Assembly (NCBI GenBank): GCA_030549775.1
Contig: CM060175.1
Location: 77,346,245-77,410,244, forward strand
Reading direction: 5' to 3'
Source: Tamarix chinensis
Taxonomy: Eukaryota; Streptophyta; Magnoliopsida; Caryophyllales; Tamaricaceae
DNA length: 64,000 nucleotides
Shown here: one piece after another, positions 11,754 to 24,840 of the stretch
Position numbering within the stretch: the first letter of the stretch is position 1
Layout of the letters: each line of letters starts with the position of its first letter
Notes under the pieces: model-generated
Database searches by the model: none
What the model was told of the DNA's origin: nothing
The model's input: the letters and a program-made list of their open reading frames with translations, nothing else
Made by a program: the position numbers and the translations under genes

Positions 11754-13005
11754 ATAACAATATCAAATATGAGATATCATACACAAATATGCATTGCACA
11801 TAAAATCCTAATTACAATGTGTATCCTTACCAAAAGCATCTTTGATTTCTAACCATGTATAACCTTAAGATGCCTCATTTGATACCATCAAAAAATCAAC
11901 TAAGAATAAATTTTAATACATCATTAGAACTTAATAAACCAAACAAGGAAAAGCTAAGGAAAAGGAGGGTGGAAATGAGGAAAAATTGAAGCAAACCAAG
12001 TCGTGCAAGGCTCAAACTAGTTGCACCATAATTTTGTATAGGTTAAGGGGTGTAGCGCAGCTAGAGGCCTTATGCTCCAAGGAGTGACTTGTGTAGGGTG
12101 TGGATAGTGTTGGATCTTGATGTTGGGGGTGGTGGTTTGGCGTGGGTTGTTGACATGAGGAGTGTCAGTTTGGAGTGAGTTTGTGGTGCGTGTGGGGGTT
12201 GTTGTGTGAAGAAGTGACGCAAGAGGGTTAGTGGTTGCGTGAGTTTGAGGGTGCAAATGAGGATAGGGTGCATAGAAATATCACACAAGAAGTGGTGGTG
12301 CAATAGGAAAGTTTGATGCAGCTATGGTATGGTTGTGGAATGATGAGGTCTGCATGACGGTTTGACACAACAAAGCTATTTTTTGCGTGAGGTGTTGACA
12401 TTGTTGAGAGGTGCAGTGAAGCACGGGGACGCTGAAGTGCTCCCGTTTCGCGTCCTCGGGACGTTTCTGGGGACGAAACGTGAGGCGGGACGCTGATTTT
12501 TTAAAAAAAAAAACCTCCAAAACGACGTCGTTTTGGAGGATTTTTATTGTCTAACCTCTGACGCTACTCGCCCACACCCAGTCACCCGGTCGCCCCATCC
12601 CCTCGGCGCCCTCGCACGACGCCCCACGGCCCCAGCCTGGCAGCCCACTGCCACTGCCCCTCACTGACAAGTGACAATAGGCATCAGCATGACAGCATTG
12701 CAGCCCACTACCACTGTCCCTCACTGACAAATGACAATAGGCATCAGCATGACAGCATTTACTATTCCTGAATAGTAAATGCTCCTCGAAGAAACGTGTG
12801 TGTGTATGATATTAATTAAATAATTTTAATATACATTAAAATTTATATTAAAATTATTTAATTAATATTTTTATTAAAAAATATTATTTAATCAATTTTT
12901 TTATTAAAAAATAATTATTAATAATTAAATTTAACTAATATATGAATTAATTTTAGAATTTTTTTATTTTTCCTCTTAATTTTAATAAATTTAATCTATT
13001 TTTAA

Positions 13006-13036
<31 letters not shown>

Positions 13037-13543
13037 TTTAACGTTTCTTGCCGTCCCCGTTTCCTATACTTTTAAAAAATGACGTTTCCGTGTGTTTCGT
13101 CCCGTCCCCGTTTCTCCGTCCCCGTCCCCGTTTCCGTGCAACACTGGAGAGGTGTTCTATGTGGGTTTATAACGCAACCAATGCTAAGTAGTGTGAGCCA
13201 AAATACACTACACAACTCCTTCCTAGAATAAAATGGGGAATTAATGACAACAGAAACACAAAGAGGTTGGGGGAATGAAGAGGAAGGTCAAGGGTTAGGA
13301 TTAGAATTAGCTTAAATTTAGGTTCAGAAATTAGGTTAAATTTAATTTATCAACCATCTGGGGTTAGGTTAAGGTTAAAAATACTAATAACCAAAAATAA
13401 AAATTAGAATTAGGTTTAGATTTATATTTAGATATAGGATTAAGAAATTAGGGTAAAATAAAAATATCCATTATTTGAGATTAGGATTAGTTTAAAATGT
13501 TAATTACTTGGAACTAGAGTTAGATAAAATTCAAGGTATTATA
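11754..13543 (-). mobile_element. Long LTR 5' fragment, minus strand
   Basis: Read on minus from 13543 the sequence starts TATAATACCTTGAATTTTA and matches the starts of the 61483 (-) and 20469 (+) copies over roughly 150 bp (including ACTAATCCTAAT and AATTAC tracts). Purine-rich sequence follows down to about 11940, the mirror of the pyrimidine tract of plus-strand copies. The remainder of the LTR is missing where the plus-strand copy ends at 11753. A hAT MITE is inserted at 12414-13146. The left limit is approximate. Confidence 0.6.
12414..13146. mobile_element. Non-autonomous hAT element with 8-bp TSD
   Basis: 733 bp flanked by perfect 8-bp duplications GAGAGGTG (12406-12413 and 13147-13154). 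Ends are CAGTGAAGCACGGGGACG and CGTTTCCGTGCAACACTG, an imperfect terminal inverted repeat starting CAGTG, typical of hAT. Subterminal GGGACG/CGTCCC motifs repeat. A perfect 26-bp palindrome centred on ACGACGTCGT lies at 12514-12539, and a roughly 66-bp direct duplication lies at about 12643-12762. No transposase is present. Confidence 0.85.
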
Positions 13544-13559
13544 ATAGGTATTGACTTTA

Positions 13560-14395
13560 GCCATATAAATATTTATTTTTATGCAAATTCAAGGTGAATC
13601 AACCGCAAAAATATCTTTCTATTGTTAATTTGTGGTGAGTAAGCCACAAAAATAGCATTTTGTACCAAATTTGTAGCAAGTTGGCCACACAAATGTGTTG
13701 TAACTTAGCTATGAAAATATATTTATGTGGATAATTTGTGGCATGTTATATCTTTTGGTGACAAATTCTTGATAAGTTAGTCGCAAAAATATCATTTTTG
13801 TGATAAATTTGTGGCAAGTTAGACATAATAATATATTTCATGGACAATTCATGCGAGTTAGCCATGATTTTCATGACAAATTTGTGGAAAACATGGGATA
13901 AATTAATCATGAAAATATCTTTCTATGGCAAACTTGTGGTGAGTTAACAATTAAATACCTTTCAATGTCAAATTTGTGGTGAGTTTACCACGAAATTGCC
14001 TTTTAATAGCAAATTTGTGGCGAGTTGGCCACAAAAATATTTTTTCCATGGCAAATTAGTAGCAATTTACCATAATAAAATTTATTTTGAAAATTTATGA
14101 CAAGTTAGCCAGTAAAAAAATTCTTCATGAAAAATTTGTGATGAGTTCACCATAAAAATATTTTTCCGTGACAAATTCATAGTTACTTCACCATGAAGAT
14201 ATATTTTTTTTCTATAGCAAATTAGTTATAAATATATTTTTTCGTAGCAAGAAAGCGAACATATACACTAAAATTCCTTTTTCTATAACCATTTTTACTT
14301 AAACTCCAATGCCAAATTTTGTATAAAAAATTTGGCTACCGATTTTTTCCTCGCAGAGCTCTTTTTCATAGTCTATGCCACCTTTTGTTGTAGTA
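13560..14395. repeat. Degenerate ~50-bp repeat array with CACTA-like right end
   Basis: About a dozen diverged units contain AATTTGTGGC..GAGTTAGCCACAAAAATAT, each an inverted pair (TTTGTGGC / GCCACAAA). The array ends with CCACCTTTTGTTGTAGTA at 14395, close to the reverse of a CACTACAA-type terminus of En/Spm (CACTA) elements, whose subterminal regions carry such repeats. No matching left terminus was found, so it is a fragment or a misreading of an unrelated satellite. Confidence 0.45.
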
Positions 14396-14711
14396 AGCTA
14401 AACTTGATTTATCTCGTGAACAAACAAATTGAGCCTCCTATAGCTCGTGTTTGACTTGTTTAATAAATGAACCTAGAAATAAGATTTAAACTTAATTTGT
14501 TTACCTAAACAAATGAGTTGAGTTGGATTGGCTTGCAAGCTTGTTCGATTCGTCAACATCCTTCTATGGGACTTGAAAAAGTAAATTAAATGATTAAGGA
14601 TTAATGTAATTAGACAATTTAGTCTCTTTATTTTATCTATGTTATTACTTTATACGAATTACAAGTTGTTTGTTTTAAATATTATTTTTAGAACCACATT
14701 ATCTATATTAT

Positions 14712-14955
14712 TACTCCCTTTATATAATAAAAGAAGTCATTCTATCATTAAATTTTTATATAAAAAAAAGTCATTTTAAAAAAGTCGAAGCCTACTTTAT
14801 ATTTTTACCCTCACTTTTTTATATTAAATATGCATTAAATGCTTTGTTACTTTTAATGAATAATGTAATTGTAATTTAAAGACTACTTTTATTATTTTCC
14901 TAAAAAGTGTGCAAATTGATAGAATCCCTTTCTTTTTATATGAAGCGGCTACTTC
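14712..14955. mobile_element. MITE, Stowaway-like, family A
   Basis: It starts TACTCCCTTTATATAATAAA and runs about 240 bp of AT-rich sequence. It aligns along its length with 63638-63885, including ATTAAATTTTTATATAAA and GATTGATA/AATTGATAGAAT tracts near the end. The left border has the ACTCCCT signature. The right inverted repeat is degraded. Confidence 0.55.
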
Positions 14956-15077
14956 ACGAATATGCCTCACTACTTTTTAGTAAATGATTTTACACTATTA
15001 TCCTTATACCCTTATTAATTATACTCACCCACCATCGTTATTATTATAATTGTCTTTAATACTTAATATTATTAATC

Positions 15078-15312
15078 ACTCCTTTGGTTTTAAAAATAAT
15101 TTTTTTACTAATTAACACATTATTTTAGGAAGTAATTAATCTAGTAATTATACCATTGATTGGAAAATAATATGGCAATTAATGCATAGAATAAAAAATA
15201 GAAAAAGTAGGTGTAAAAATGAAAACTAAGAATTAACTTTTCTAGAATAAATTTCATTTTGAAAGAAAAAATTTTGTTCTAAAAAGACTTTCCTTTAGAA
15301 ACAGATATATTA
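15078..15312. mobile_element. MITE, Stowaway-like, family B
   Basis: It starts ACTCCTTTGGTTTTAAAAAT and ends near TTTAGAAACAGA. It aligns with 27271-27508; the shared middle tract includes AATAATAT.GCAATTAAT and AAATAGAAAAA. About 235 bp and non-coding. Confidence 0.5.
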
Positions 15313-15365
15313 TTATAATTAATTATTAACATGTTATTTTTTGGAATATTAATATTAATAGGTAA

Positions 15366-15385
15366 AATTAAAAATAATAATAATA

Positions 15386-15418
<33 letters not shown>

Positions 15419-15592
15419 AATGTAAACTATTTATAATATTCCATTTTTAGGAACCCTAACTAAAACTACTAATTACGTGTGATTAGTTATAATTATTATT
15501 TTAGAAGGTTTAGTATTAAACGTGTTATTACTACTACTACACTACTACTACTACTACTACTGTTGTTGCTGCTGCTGCTACTACTACGATGG
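15366..15592. repeat. Trinucleotide microsatellites
   Basis: An (AAT/ATT)n tract lies at about 15371-15417 and an (ACT/CTG)n tract at about 15526-15590. The second produces a poly-leucine open frame with no sign of being a gene. Confidence 0.85.
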
Positions 15593-18500
15593 TTTAGATA
15601 TAAAAATAATCAAGTTAAAAAGTTGATAGAAATCGAACTATTAATTTTAATCCTAGTTTATGCCCATAAATATTAGCCTACTTATTTTATTAATAATCTC
15701 GATCCGTAACCCGAAATATATCTCAAAATTTTATTCCCGATTATTTTATATTATTCCATTTTATTAATCCCATTCCAATTCGGACTATTTTTTCTGAATT
15801 ATCTTTCAATCCGGTACCCCAATCTACCCAAAATAAACTTAAAATAAAAATAAAAAATATGTTTTCTCTCAACCATCTAATCTCCTTGCCTCCCTCTTTC
15901 CTTACTTTACTCAACCCATCACTTCACCTCTCCTTGCCTTCCCCGTCCAACCACAACCCCCCTATTTCTTTCGATAAAGCCCCCCGAGAAGCTCACCAAT
16001 CTCAAGCACGCATAGAGCCCTTACTCCCCTTCCCTACCTCATTTGTTTCCAATGCACCAGCCCATACCTTTCTCTGTTCCGTTCTAATTTCCCAGCCCAT
16101 CCCCCTCTATTCCTTTCTACTCTCCCTCACCAACCAGCCTTCCCAACCCCCAGTAGCAGCACCACCCTAGCACTTAAACACATCACCATCAAGCCCAGCC
16201 ACCGCCGACCGTGCAAGCCCAACAGCACCTCCATCACCACCGACCAGCCTCCTTCCTACACTGACCGATATTTCCCCATCACCTCCACCACTTTGCAGCC
16301 CTTGCACTTCACGATCCAACTAGCCGACCACCATCTCGCCGAGCCACCCAGCAGCCTCCACCGACGTCGCCTATCCCAACCATCACCACCAGCTCTGCCG
16401 CCCACTACCACCCTCTCCTTCCCCCTGCCTCGCCCGGCCAAATCTCTCACCCAACAGCTGAGCCTTCTACGCATGCATGGCTCATGCTGCTGTGCAGCGT
16501 GAGTTGTGTTAATAAATTTTGGTGCCCACATTAAATGTAAGGGTATTTTGGTAATTTTAGAAATAAATATTTTTATATTATAATTATTATTTTGGTAATT
16601 CAGTATTTTTGGTATTATATTTAGGTACATAATTTGATTAGAGGAACTTAATAATTTTTAGTAGATACTGCTAATTTTACGTTTTTCCTAAAATCCAGGC
16701 AATCATTATACCCTACTAAAATGATAAATATTACGTGATAGCACATTAGGATTTTTGGTGTATGAAATATGTAAAGTATGATTTATTTCGTTATAATTAT
16801 GTGTTAATTATTATTATCATCAAAAACGATAAAACGAGCATGTTATCTAATGTAAAATATTTCGGGTACGGAAGTATGATTAAAATGATTCTAATGACGA
16901 AAAAGTATTTTGTATATTAATTATGGTTGTGTATGCTTAGATATAATTATGGAACAATTATTATGAATGTGTGCCCTAGGGGCAATTTAGTCATTTTTAT
17001 GTATTATGATATTTATCCTGGAAATTAAGTCTAATATGTATTATCTGTTGTTGATTATGCGATCATGTGTTTTGTACGTTTTAAAAGTATATGATAGGGT
17101 TTTGTATGCAGAAACCTATGTAAGGGCAAAATAGTCTTTTGACATAGCTAATAGTTTAAATTTCATAATAAATAATTAGATTATTTCATTTTAGCCTTTT
17201 CACAACAAATTAATAAATAAAATGGATTTGATATTTAAATGGATGATAATCTAATAATTATTGGCCTCAAGGGCATTTTGGTCATTTCGACCGAATGTGC
17301 CCAAACGTGAATAATTAAACATAGGATGGCCTTAGATTTTTAGTAGGTTGACCTTAGTGTTGACTTTAACCTTGTTTTGGACTGTTGACCTTAGGGTTGA
17401 TGTGGATAATTAGAAATAAAGGGAAAAAATGGATCGGTATGGAAATGGGAATAATTGTGCAATATGTGTTATCTGTGATCACCTTATAAAAATATTAATA
17501 CGTAAAGTGGAAGACCTCAAGTTTGGGAATGGTTTCTCTTTAGGGGTAGCTACCATAGAGATGAGGTAGGAGTCCTCGATTTGTTGGGGTTTCGGTGTGT
17601 CAGTTGTGTCCTAGTAAAGCCCTAGTCTACTCTATAGGTGACCCACGATTGATACTTAGGGATTAGGTGTTCGAGGTGAGGAGGGTATTGTGTGCCTTAT
17701 GCATCAGTATGACCAGAGTGTTGTTATGCCTCTGGGTTGGATGGTTGGAGGGTACCGGGATGCCTTGTGTGCCGGTATGACTGGTGTACTTTTATATCTC
17801 CGGGATATTATTGTATCCCCCTTGAGTAAATAAAAATAAAAATGATCTGATCAGATTGGAATGATTATTATTGGATTGGTTTCGGTAGTAGCCTTATGCC
17901 TACTTGTGGTCTCGATAGTAGTCTTCGTGCCTACTTGTGGTTTCGGTAGCAGCCTTTGCGTCTACCTGTGGTTCCGGTAGTAGCCTTTGTGCCTGCCTGT
18001 GGTTTCGGTAGTAGCCTTTGTGCCTACCTGTGTTGGTATTATATCTGTAAGTACACCTGTAATGTTATGTATTTTATTATACTATACCTATAAGTATACA
18101 TGTAATGTTATAGATTTCACCATACTGTACCTATAAGTGTACCTGTGAGGTTTCAGATTTTATTATCCTGTATCTATAAGTACACATGTGATGTTATGTA
18201 TTTTATTATATTATACCCGTAAGTATACATGTGATGTTGTGGATTTTGTTATAGCTTACCTATGAACATAACTATAATGTTATAAATTTGGTTCAGATTT
18301 ATGCTAAGATATGAGTTATGTTGTGAATGTTATAATTGTTATGTCGGAGTTTGGGTTCTCATTATTACTTCTGAGAGCATCTCTGGTATGTTTTGTCTAT
18401 TAAGCTTTCAATTGATTTAAACAAATGAAAATGAGTAGTGTGACTTTAATAGAATTTGACTGTTTAAATGATTACTGTATATCAATCCTCATATGAATAC

Positions 18501-19032
18501 TTAAATGTCTTGTACATGTTAATTGTATGCCTTGCATGTGTTCCATACTAGTTTTTCATATTAGCTTGATATAAAGGGTTATTCAATACCATAGTACTGA
18601 TGGGTTCTGTTTCGTGGTCCCCTACCTATTCAATGAGCATTCTTTACTTTGCAGGATCACTTTGAGGGTAAGGTCTAACGACTTCAAATAGAGGGTTAAG
18701 AGTTAGGACTATCTGGTGTTCATCTTGACTTCTTTTGATCTGGATATTTCGTGGACTCTTAAGTCCCCTACTATTTTCCTTTGCTATATTGCAACTCTTT
18801 GCCTGATTTTTTTTATACTTATTAGGACAATGTAATTTGTAATGAAATTTCTATTCTACCTTCGTTATAAATGTTAATTAAGTAAAGTAATGTTTTAGCC
18901 TTAACACTTAGTATGAGAATGGTAGAGGATGTCAGCCTTATACTGAGTGTGGCGGTAACACCCACTAATTTTGTAATTGATGCTTCCGCAAAATGAAAAT
19001 TTTTAGTAGTAAGAAAAAATGGGGGTGCTGCA
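15421..19032 (+). mobile_element. Long LTR copy
   Basis: The 3' end is clear: TGGGGGTGCTGCA at 19032, a mutated form of GGTGTTACA. The start is placed at TGTAAACTATTT (15421) by position only and is uncertain. Landmarks in order: pyrimidine-rich tract (15860-16500), 'gcgtgagttgtgtt' (16498), GGGCATTTTGGTCATTT (17272), a CCAGTATGACC/GCCGGTATGACTGG pair (17705-17790), a 30-bp array (17879-18030) and the 3' stem-loop (18896-18962). No coding sequence. Open frames at 15859-16170 and 16256-16630 are compositional. Confidence 0.7.
17879..18030 (+). repeat. 30-bp tandem array, GGTAGTAGCCTTTGTGCCTA type
   Basis: Five units of about 30-31 bp, the best conserved reading TTTCGGTAGTAGCCTTTGTG then CCTACCTGTGG. 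A second, looser array of about 60 bp units (ACCTATAAGTATACATGTAA type) follows at 18030-18250. Both replace the CCGGTCCACCGG array of other copies. Confidence 0.8.
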
Positions 19033-19961
19033 TTATTAGCCAGTATTAATATTATTTATTAATATAATTCATTATTCAATTCATGTAATATTATTTATTA
19101 TTAAGTATTATTATTATCAATTATGATTATTAAACATATTAGTTATTAATAATATAATTATAATAAATAATGTTCATGTTAATTATTAATTATTTATATA
19201 ATATAATGAAATATATTCATAATAACTATTATTATTAATTATTTACACTAATATTATTTGTAATTAATTATTTTTTTATAAATTATTATTATGATTAATC
19301 ATTATTATCCATTAATATTATTATAAATTGTTAATATCAATTATTATTATTAATCATATAATAATTAGTGTAATTTATTAATATTAATTAATGATATTAA
19401 TATATAATATTAGTTATTTAGTAATGGTTATTATTGATATTATTACTAATTAATAATTAGAAATCTATATTTATATGTTATTATTAATAACATTACCTTT
19501 TTATATTATAATGTTTAAAATGAATATTAATTGTCATTAGGTACTATTAATTACATTTTCAACTTAATTAATTTAATTAATATGAATTATTACTTTAAAT
19601 TTACAACACTAATAATAATTATTTTCATTAATATAATAATAATTATTATTAATATCAATTATAAATTACTTATATATCATTTTTAACAATATAGATAATA
19701 ATTAATATTAAGACTAATATTAATTATTGATGTTAATATTCACTATTATTATATGTGTTATACATATTACTATCAGTTATAATTAATTATTTGTATCAAT
19801 TAATTTTATTAATTATAGTATTTCCTATTAATATGTTATATTGTGATCAATAACAATAACTACTACTAATAGAACAATAATAATTCATACAAATATTATT
19901 GATTATTAATTAGTTCATGATTAATTAGAATGTGTTATAAGAATATTATAAGAATATATTC
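19033..19961. other. Extremely AT-rich spacer
   Basis: About 930 bp made mostly of ATT, TAAT and TTAATA words with very few G or C. It looks like a degraded microsatellite or matrix-attachment-type AT tract. No gene or element termini are visible in it. Confidence 0.6.
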
Positions 19962-20199
19962 TACTCCCTTTATATATATATATATATTTGAGGTCTCTCA
20001 AATTTCATAAATAAACTTTGACCATTAATTTTATTTAAATTATACTATAATATAATTTAAATTTTTAATTTTTATATTAGTATTGGAAAATACTTTTATA
20101 ATATTATTTTTTGATCAATATATATATATTAAAATTTATTAATAGTAAAAAAAAGTTCTTGAAATCAGAAACATCAAATATAAGTTTGCTGAGGGAGTA
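19962..20199. mobile_element. MITE, Stowaway-like, with CTCCCT/AGGGAG ends
   Basis: 238 bp bounded by TACTCCCT (19962-19969) and AGGGAGTA (20192-20199), so a TA duplication plus CTCCCT inverted termini. An inner pair ATATATTTGAGG / CATCAAATATAAG extends the inverted repeat. These features fit Tc1/mariner-derived Stowaway MITEs. Confidence 0.65.
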
Positions 20200-20468
20200 T
20201 TCAAATAAAAATATCTAAAATTATTAATATACATCATTTTATTTATAATATGATACGTTACCGAATACCATTATTGCTTTATATATAAATAAGACACATC
20301 TATGAAGTATCATTATTACTTCTAACACATTATTATTTAAGATTATATTATATTTAAGATGATTGAACATAAAAAACACTTAATCCCTAACACTGTATTA
20401 TTGTTATATTAAATTTAAGGGTAAAAGTAGTAATTATACAACGAGTGTATATATATGGATAAAATTAT

Positions 20469-23400
20469 TGTAATACCCCAGAGTTTTTGTTAAATCTAAT
20501 ATCATGTAATTAATACCTTAATACAATTCTAATCTCGAGAAAATTTTATTTTAGCCTTACCCAAATTTCTTAATCCTAAAATCTTAACCTAATCCAAATC
20601 TTTGATCTGAATAATTTATTTTCTTAATATAACCTTAATTTCAGTAGACTTATATCATTAATCCTACTTATTTTAACTAATCAAAAAATAATCTAATACT
20701 AACCTAAACCTTTTTCACTTTTTCCTTTTCTTTCTCCTTTTCCCTTTCTCCTACCTCCTTCCTACGCTGAAATACTTGACTCTTATTTTTTTTCTTATCA
20801 CTTGCAACACACAACCATCACCCTCATGCCCCTCCTGTTGCTGCCATGATCATCACACAACCATCACCATCCCCTGCTAGAACCCTTGTCATCCTTTGTT
20901 GTTGTTGCCTTAGTCATACCCCTACCATTCTTCACCCAACACACCACCATCACTCTCAACCAATCCTCTCCCATCTCTTATGTTGAATTTTGCTCCCTTC
21001 CCCCTACTGCTATTGTTGACCATCACCATCCGCATAATCACCCTTCCACATCCCCTATTTGCACGCCACACACATATACATACATACATATATATATCCT
21101 CCATCTCTCTCTTCCTCCCTCATTTATTTGCCTCATTCTGCCATTTCTTTATTAAGCATAACCTCCCCGATCCATCTCTCTTTCTTCTTCGTCTTCTTTA
21201 TATCATTGTTGCTCTGTTTTTCTGTTGCATGCCACCACCATCACCACCAAGCATCAACCAAAGCTTGGTGGATCAACCACCAAGACCATCCCATCACTCC
21301 CCCTTATTGCCGACAACCGTCTACGTCAATAGCCATAGTTTTTTCCTCTTCTTTCCTCATGTCCGTCACATTTTTGTGAGGTGCACGGCTATGTATGGTC
21401 TCTTGCACGACGTTTCACTTCTATTTTTCCTTATAGCACACTTGTGCACGCCAGTATGGTTTGCCAATGCACACTTGCATGGTTTGTGCACTGACTCCGC
21501 AAGTCATGCATCCTTGTTCGTTATTACCTATGTAATACATTGCATGAACACGACCATGCCTCTTCGCACCACTTGCTTGTGTAGATTCTCAACTCTCGAA
21601 CTAAGTATGCACCGCTTGCCAGATGCCCGTGAAACCCAACTTTTTGGCCGTGCCCCCCCTTTTTCCCATCCAAACACCACCAAAATTTCACCATAGCACC
21701 ACCATACCTTCCATTATACTTCCACACAACTCAAGCTTCCCTTTGATTATAAGAGAATTCTCACACTTTACAAATTATGAAAGTGATAGACAAAGTGAAA
21801 ATTGTAATCTAGATAGAGAAAGATATGGATGGAATAAATAGCTATTAAATAATTTACATTGTTAATGGAATTTAACAATGAATAGAGACTTGACCATTTC
21901 ACAATATATTTAGTAGGCAATTAGCTTCCAGTAAATAAGTAAGTTTTAGAAATTATCATTTACTAAGCCTATTTTACAGTAATTCTATTGCCTTTAACTA
22001 TTATAAATAGCCTACTAAATCTCCATAATCAGTATAGTAGCCGCATATTCCAAGAAAATTAAAATATAAGATCCAGCACCATCGTACTTGGATTAAGGAG
22101 GAGGATTTACTATATAAGAACTATAATACCATATGATATTCATGGGTATTTAATCGATATTTTAAAACATATATGCTTATATCATACTATTATTTTTTAT
22201 TATTTTAATATGGTGTTATTGTATAGGAGTGTATGATGTTTTCACTTATCAACGAACTAGGTTTGTAGTTAGTTAGACACATTATGTAGACACAATTAAT
22301 AATAACATTATAATATTTATAGGAATAAAAAAAAGACGTGGGAAATCATATGGCGTTATGCATCACACCTCTCCTTTTTTTATTACCTAGATAGTGTTTT
22401 CATATTTAATTCATAGTCTTAAGTCAACAATTTATAATTTCTACTCATCCAACTATGGTGTATGTCATTAGTTAGAGTAGCAGATAGTAGAAGTCCTATA
22501 TAAAGAAAAATAGATAAGTTTATATATAAGAAAAGAGTAGCAATTGCATTAATGATGTCACATAGTAGTAGGTAATAATGAAGATAAAGTATCGGCCTTT
22601 AGATTTAGTTTTGAGAATTTAAATTTGATTGATTTATGTAATAATAGCCTCCAACGATGCCATCATATCGATTTTAGTTTCCAAACAATAGTTACGACTA
22701 AGTAGTAAATATTTAGTTTTTTTTTATAGAGTTTAAATTTATAAGTTTTATTTAGAGGTAAATATTTAGGTAAATGATCACTTAGCACTTTATTTATTTG
22801 AGTAATTCCATGCCCCCTTAATTAGTTTAGAATTAAAGGCTTATATATAAATATAAGGTGATAGAATCAATGATTATTAAAGTTATGGATTTTGATAAGT
22901 TGCGCCCAAACTAATTATAATACATTTATTCAATATATTTCATCTAGCATTATTAATATATTATTGTTAATTTTAGGATTAGTTGACTAGTAAGACTTTG
23001 GTGATCGGATCATATTTCAGGTAACCCACTTACTTTTCTAGTTTCTTATAGTTAAATTATTAACTATATTTTGATATATGTGATACTATTTTGTGATATA
23101 TGAAGGTGTTTTAAATTTTATATATGAGATAACCTTTATTTTATAAAACTTTGTGTTTTGTCAACTTAGTTCATAATTTTATCTAATAATATGAGTTTTA
23201 TAAATATAAGTTTATTCATACGTATTTTTATAAATTTCCGTTGCTAATTTATTCAAAACGTATGTATGGTACTTATGTGATTTTATATATTGTTGGTGAT
23301 CATATGAAATGTATGATATATGTAGTCATATGATATTATTATAAATATATGATCTTTGTTTTCTTAATTGGCATTGAATCACAATGATGGTTGATTTTAT

Positions 23401-24615
23401 TCTAATCCAAGTGGTCAATCCTTTATGGAAATTGTTCAAATTGGGAAGTGATATTGTGGAAAACCTTATTTAATAAAAATTTTATTTATAAAAATATTAT
23501 TTATGGGACGTATTAATTATGGAAAATATTATTTATGGAAGTTTCTATTTTTGAAAAGTACCAAATATGGTAGGTACCCTAATTCAGAAAGGTGGATAAT
23601 TAAGGAATGGATATGGTTCTGTATTTTGATGTATTATATAATTACTTTGAATAGGACACTAAAAATTTAAAGTGGAAGATGAGAGTGAGATAGGGTCTTT
23701 TAGGGTTAACCTCTTGGAGTTGGGGATTGACAATAGCCTTTCCTTAGATTGTAGTGATGTGTAGTCACTTGGTTTATTTACCTGGCCAATAGCTAATAAG
23801 GCTCCATTTCTACTTTGTTAGGATCTTTGGACCTCTTAGAGAGTATGCACACTTAAGGATTGAATAACCGATGTTGGATTTTACCCTTTGGTGCTAGGAC
23901 CACTAGGATTACCCAGGAGGTGGATCTCATGTAGTTGGTTTTTGTTGTTATTAGATGTCTTCGGACTTATTTGCAAAGTGACCCTCCTGGTTGGGTTTTT
24001 CTCACTCAATAAATAAAATTAGATTGTGTGCTTATATGGTTACTAATTTAAGAGGCTTTTATAAATTATGAACTAATATTTTCCTTGTCATTTGACTCAT
24101 ATGCGGTTGTGTTTGACGTATTATGGTGATTCTATAAATTATGATATTTTCCTTCTGATTAATGGGTTACATAGTTATTTTTCTAATTAACTTGTTGTTT
24201 TAAACATGGTTGTAATGATCCATGATACACATGGTGAGTAGATAGTCTTGTGGAGGTAAATTGTGACCATACTTGACAATGTATGCATACTTGCGACAAG
24301 AGTTGAGAGAGTAGTTTGGCTTCCTGAGTTCTATCTTTTAATTGTGTTTCGATTTCAATGAGTTTTAAATAGAGTAGAGTTATTTAATTTACTGATATGT
24401 TGTTAACCATTTTCAACATTGTTATGTGACTTTATTATGGTGTCCTATTATATGTGGATTTTTTTTTGTTTTAACTTTAAGTTTTAGCCTTAGCATCTAA
24501 TGTAAGTAGAAAAATAGTGTCTACTTGCATTAAATGTGGTAGTAATACCCTAATTTATATTCAGCTTCTACATTGTTTTCTAAGTATTATATGTTTTAAA
24601 AATAGGAGTGTTACA
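20469..24615 (+). mobile_element. Long LTR, apparently full length (solo)
   Basis: 4147 bp from TGTAATACCCCAGAG (20469) to GGAGTGTTACA (24615). It has a pyrimidine-rich tract (20740-21720) and a strongly paired 3' stem-loop at 24486-24550 (TAATGTAAGTAGA with TCTACTTGCATTA). No minisatellite array was seen. Flanks ATTAT and ACAAC do not match as a target duplication; the right flank is a microsatellite that may have changed since. The open frames at 20886-21727 lie in the pyrimidine tract and are not supported as genes. Confidence 0.75.
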
Positions 24616-24720
24616 ACAACAACAACAATAATAGTAGTAGTAATAGTAAATAATAATAATAATATAATAATAATAATAATAACAAAAACAACAACAACAA
24701 CAACAATAATAATAATATAA
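24616..24720. repeat. ACA/AAT trinucleotide microsatellite
   Basis: Mixed (ACA)n, (ATA)n, (GTA)n and (AAT)n runs start directly at the LTR end. Confidence 0.85.
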
Positions 24721-24840
24721 ATTTTTGTGATCTCATCTGGTTAATGCTAATATGATATTATAGTAAAGTGAAAAGAACATAATCTTACTAGTTTTGTTTC
24801 ATTTGTTGTTATATGGGTTGTGTATCTTTGTTTTCATAAA

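Noticed and set aside
15479..15676. Poly-leucine frame
   Set aside because: Generated by a CTA/CTG microsatellite.
20886..21841. 238-codon frame at 20980-21696 and neighbours
   Set aside because: Compositional frames in the pyrimidine tract of the 20469-24615 LTR; the other LTR copies do not keep the frame.
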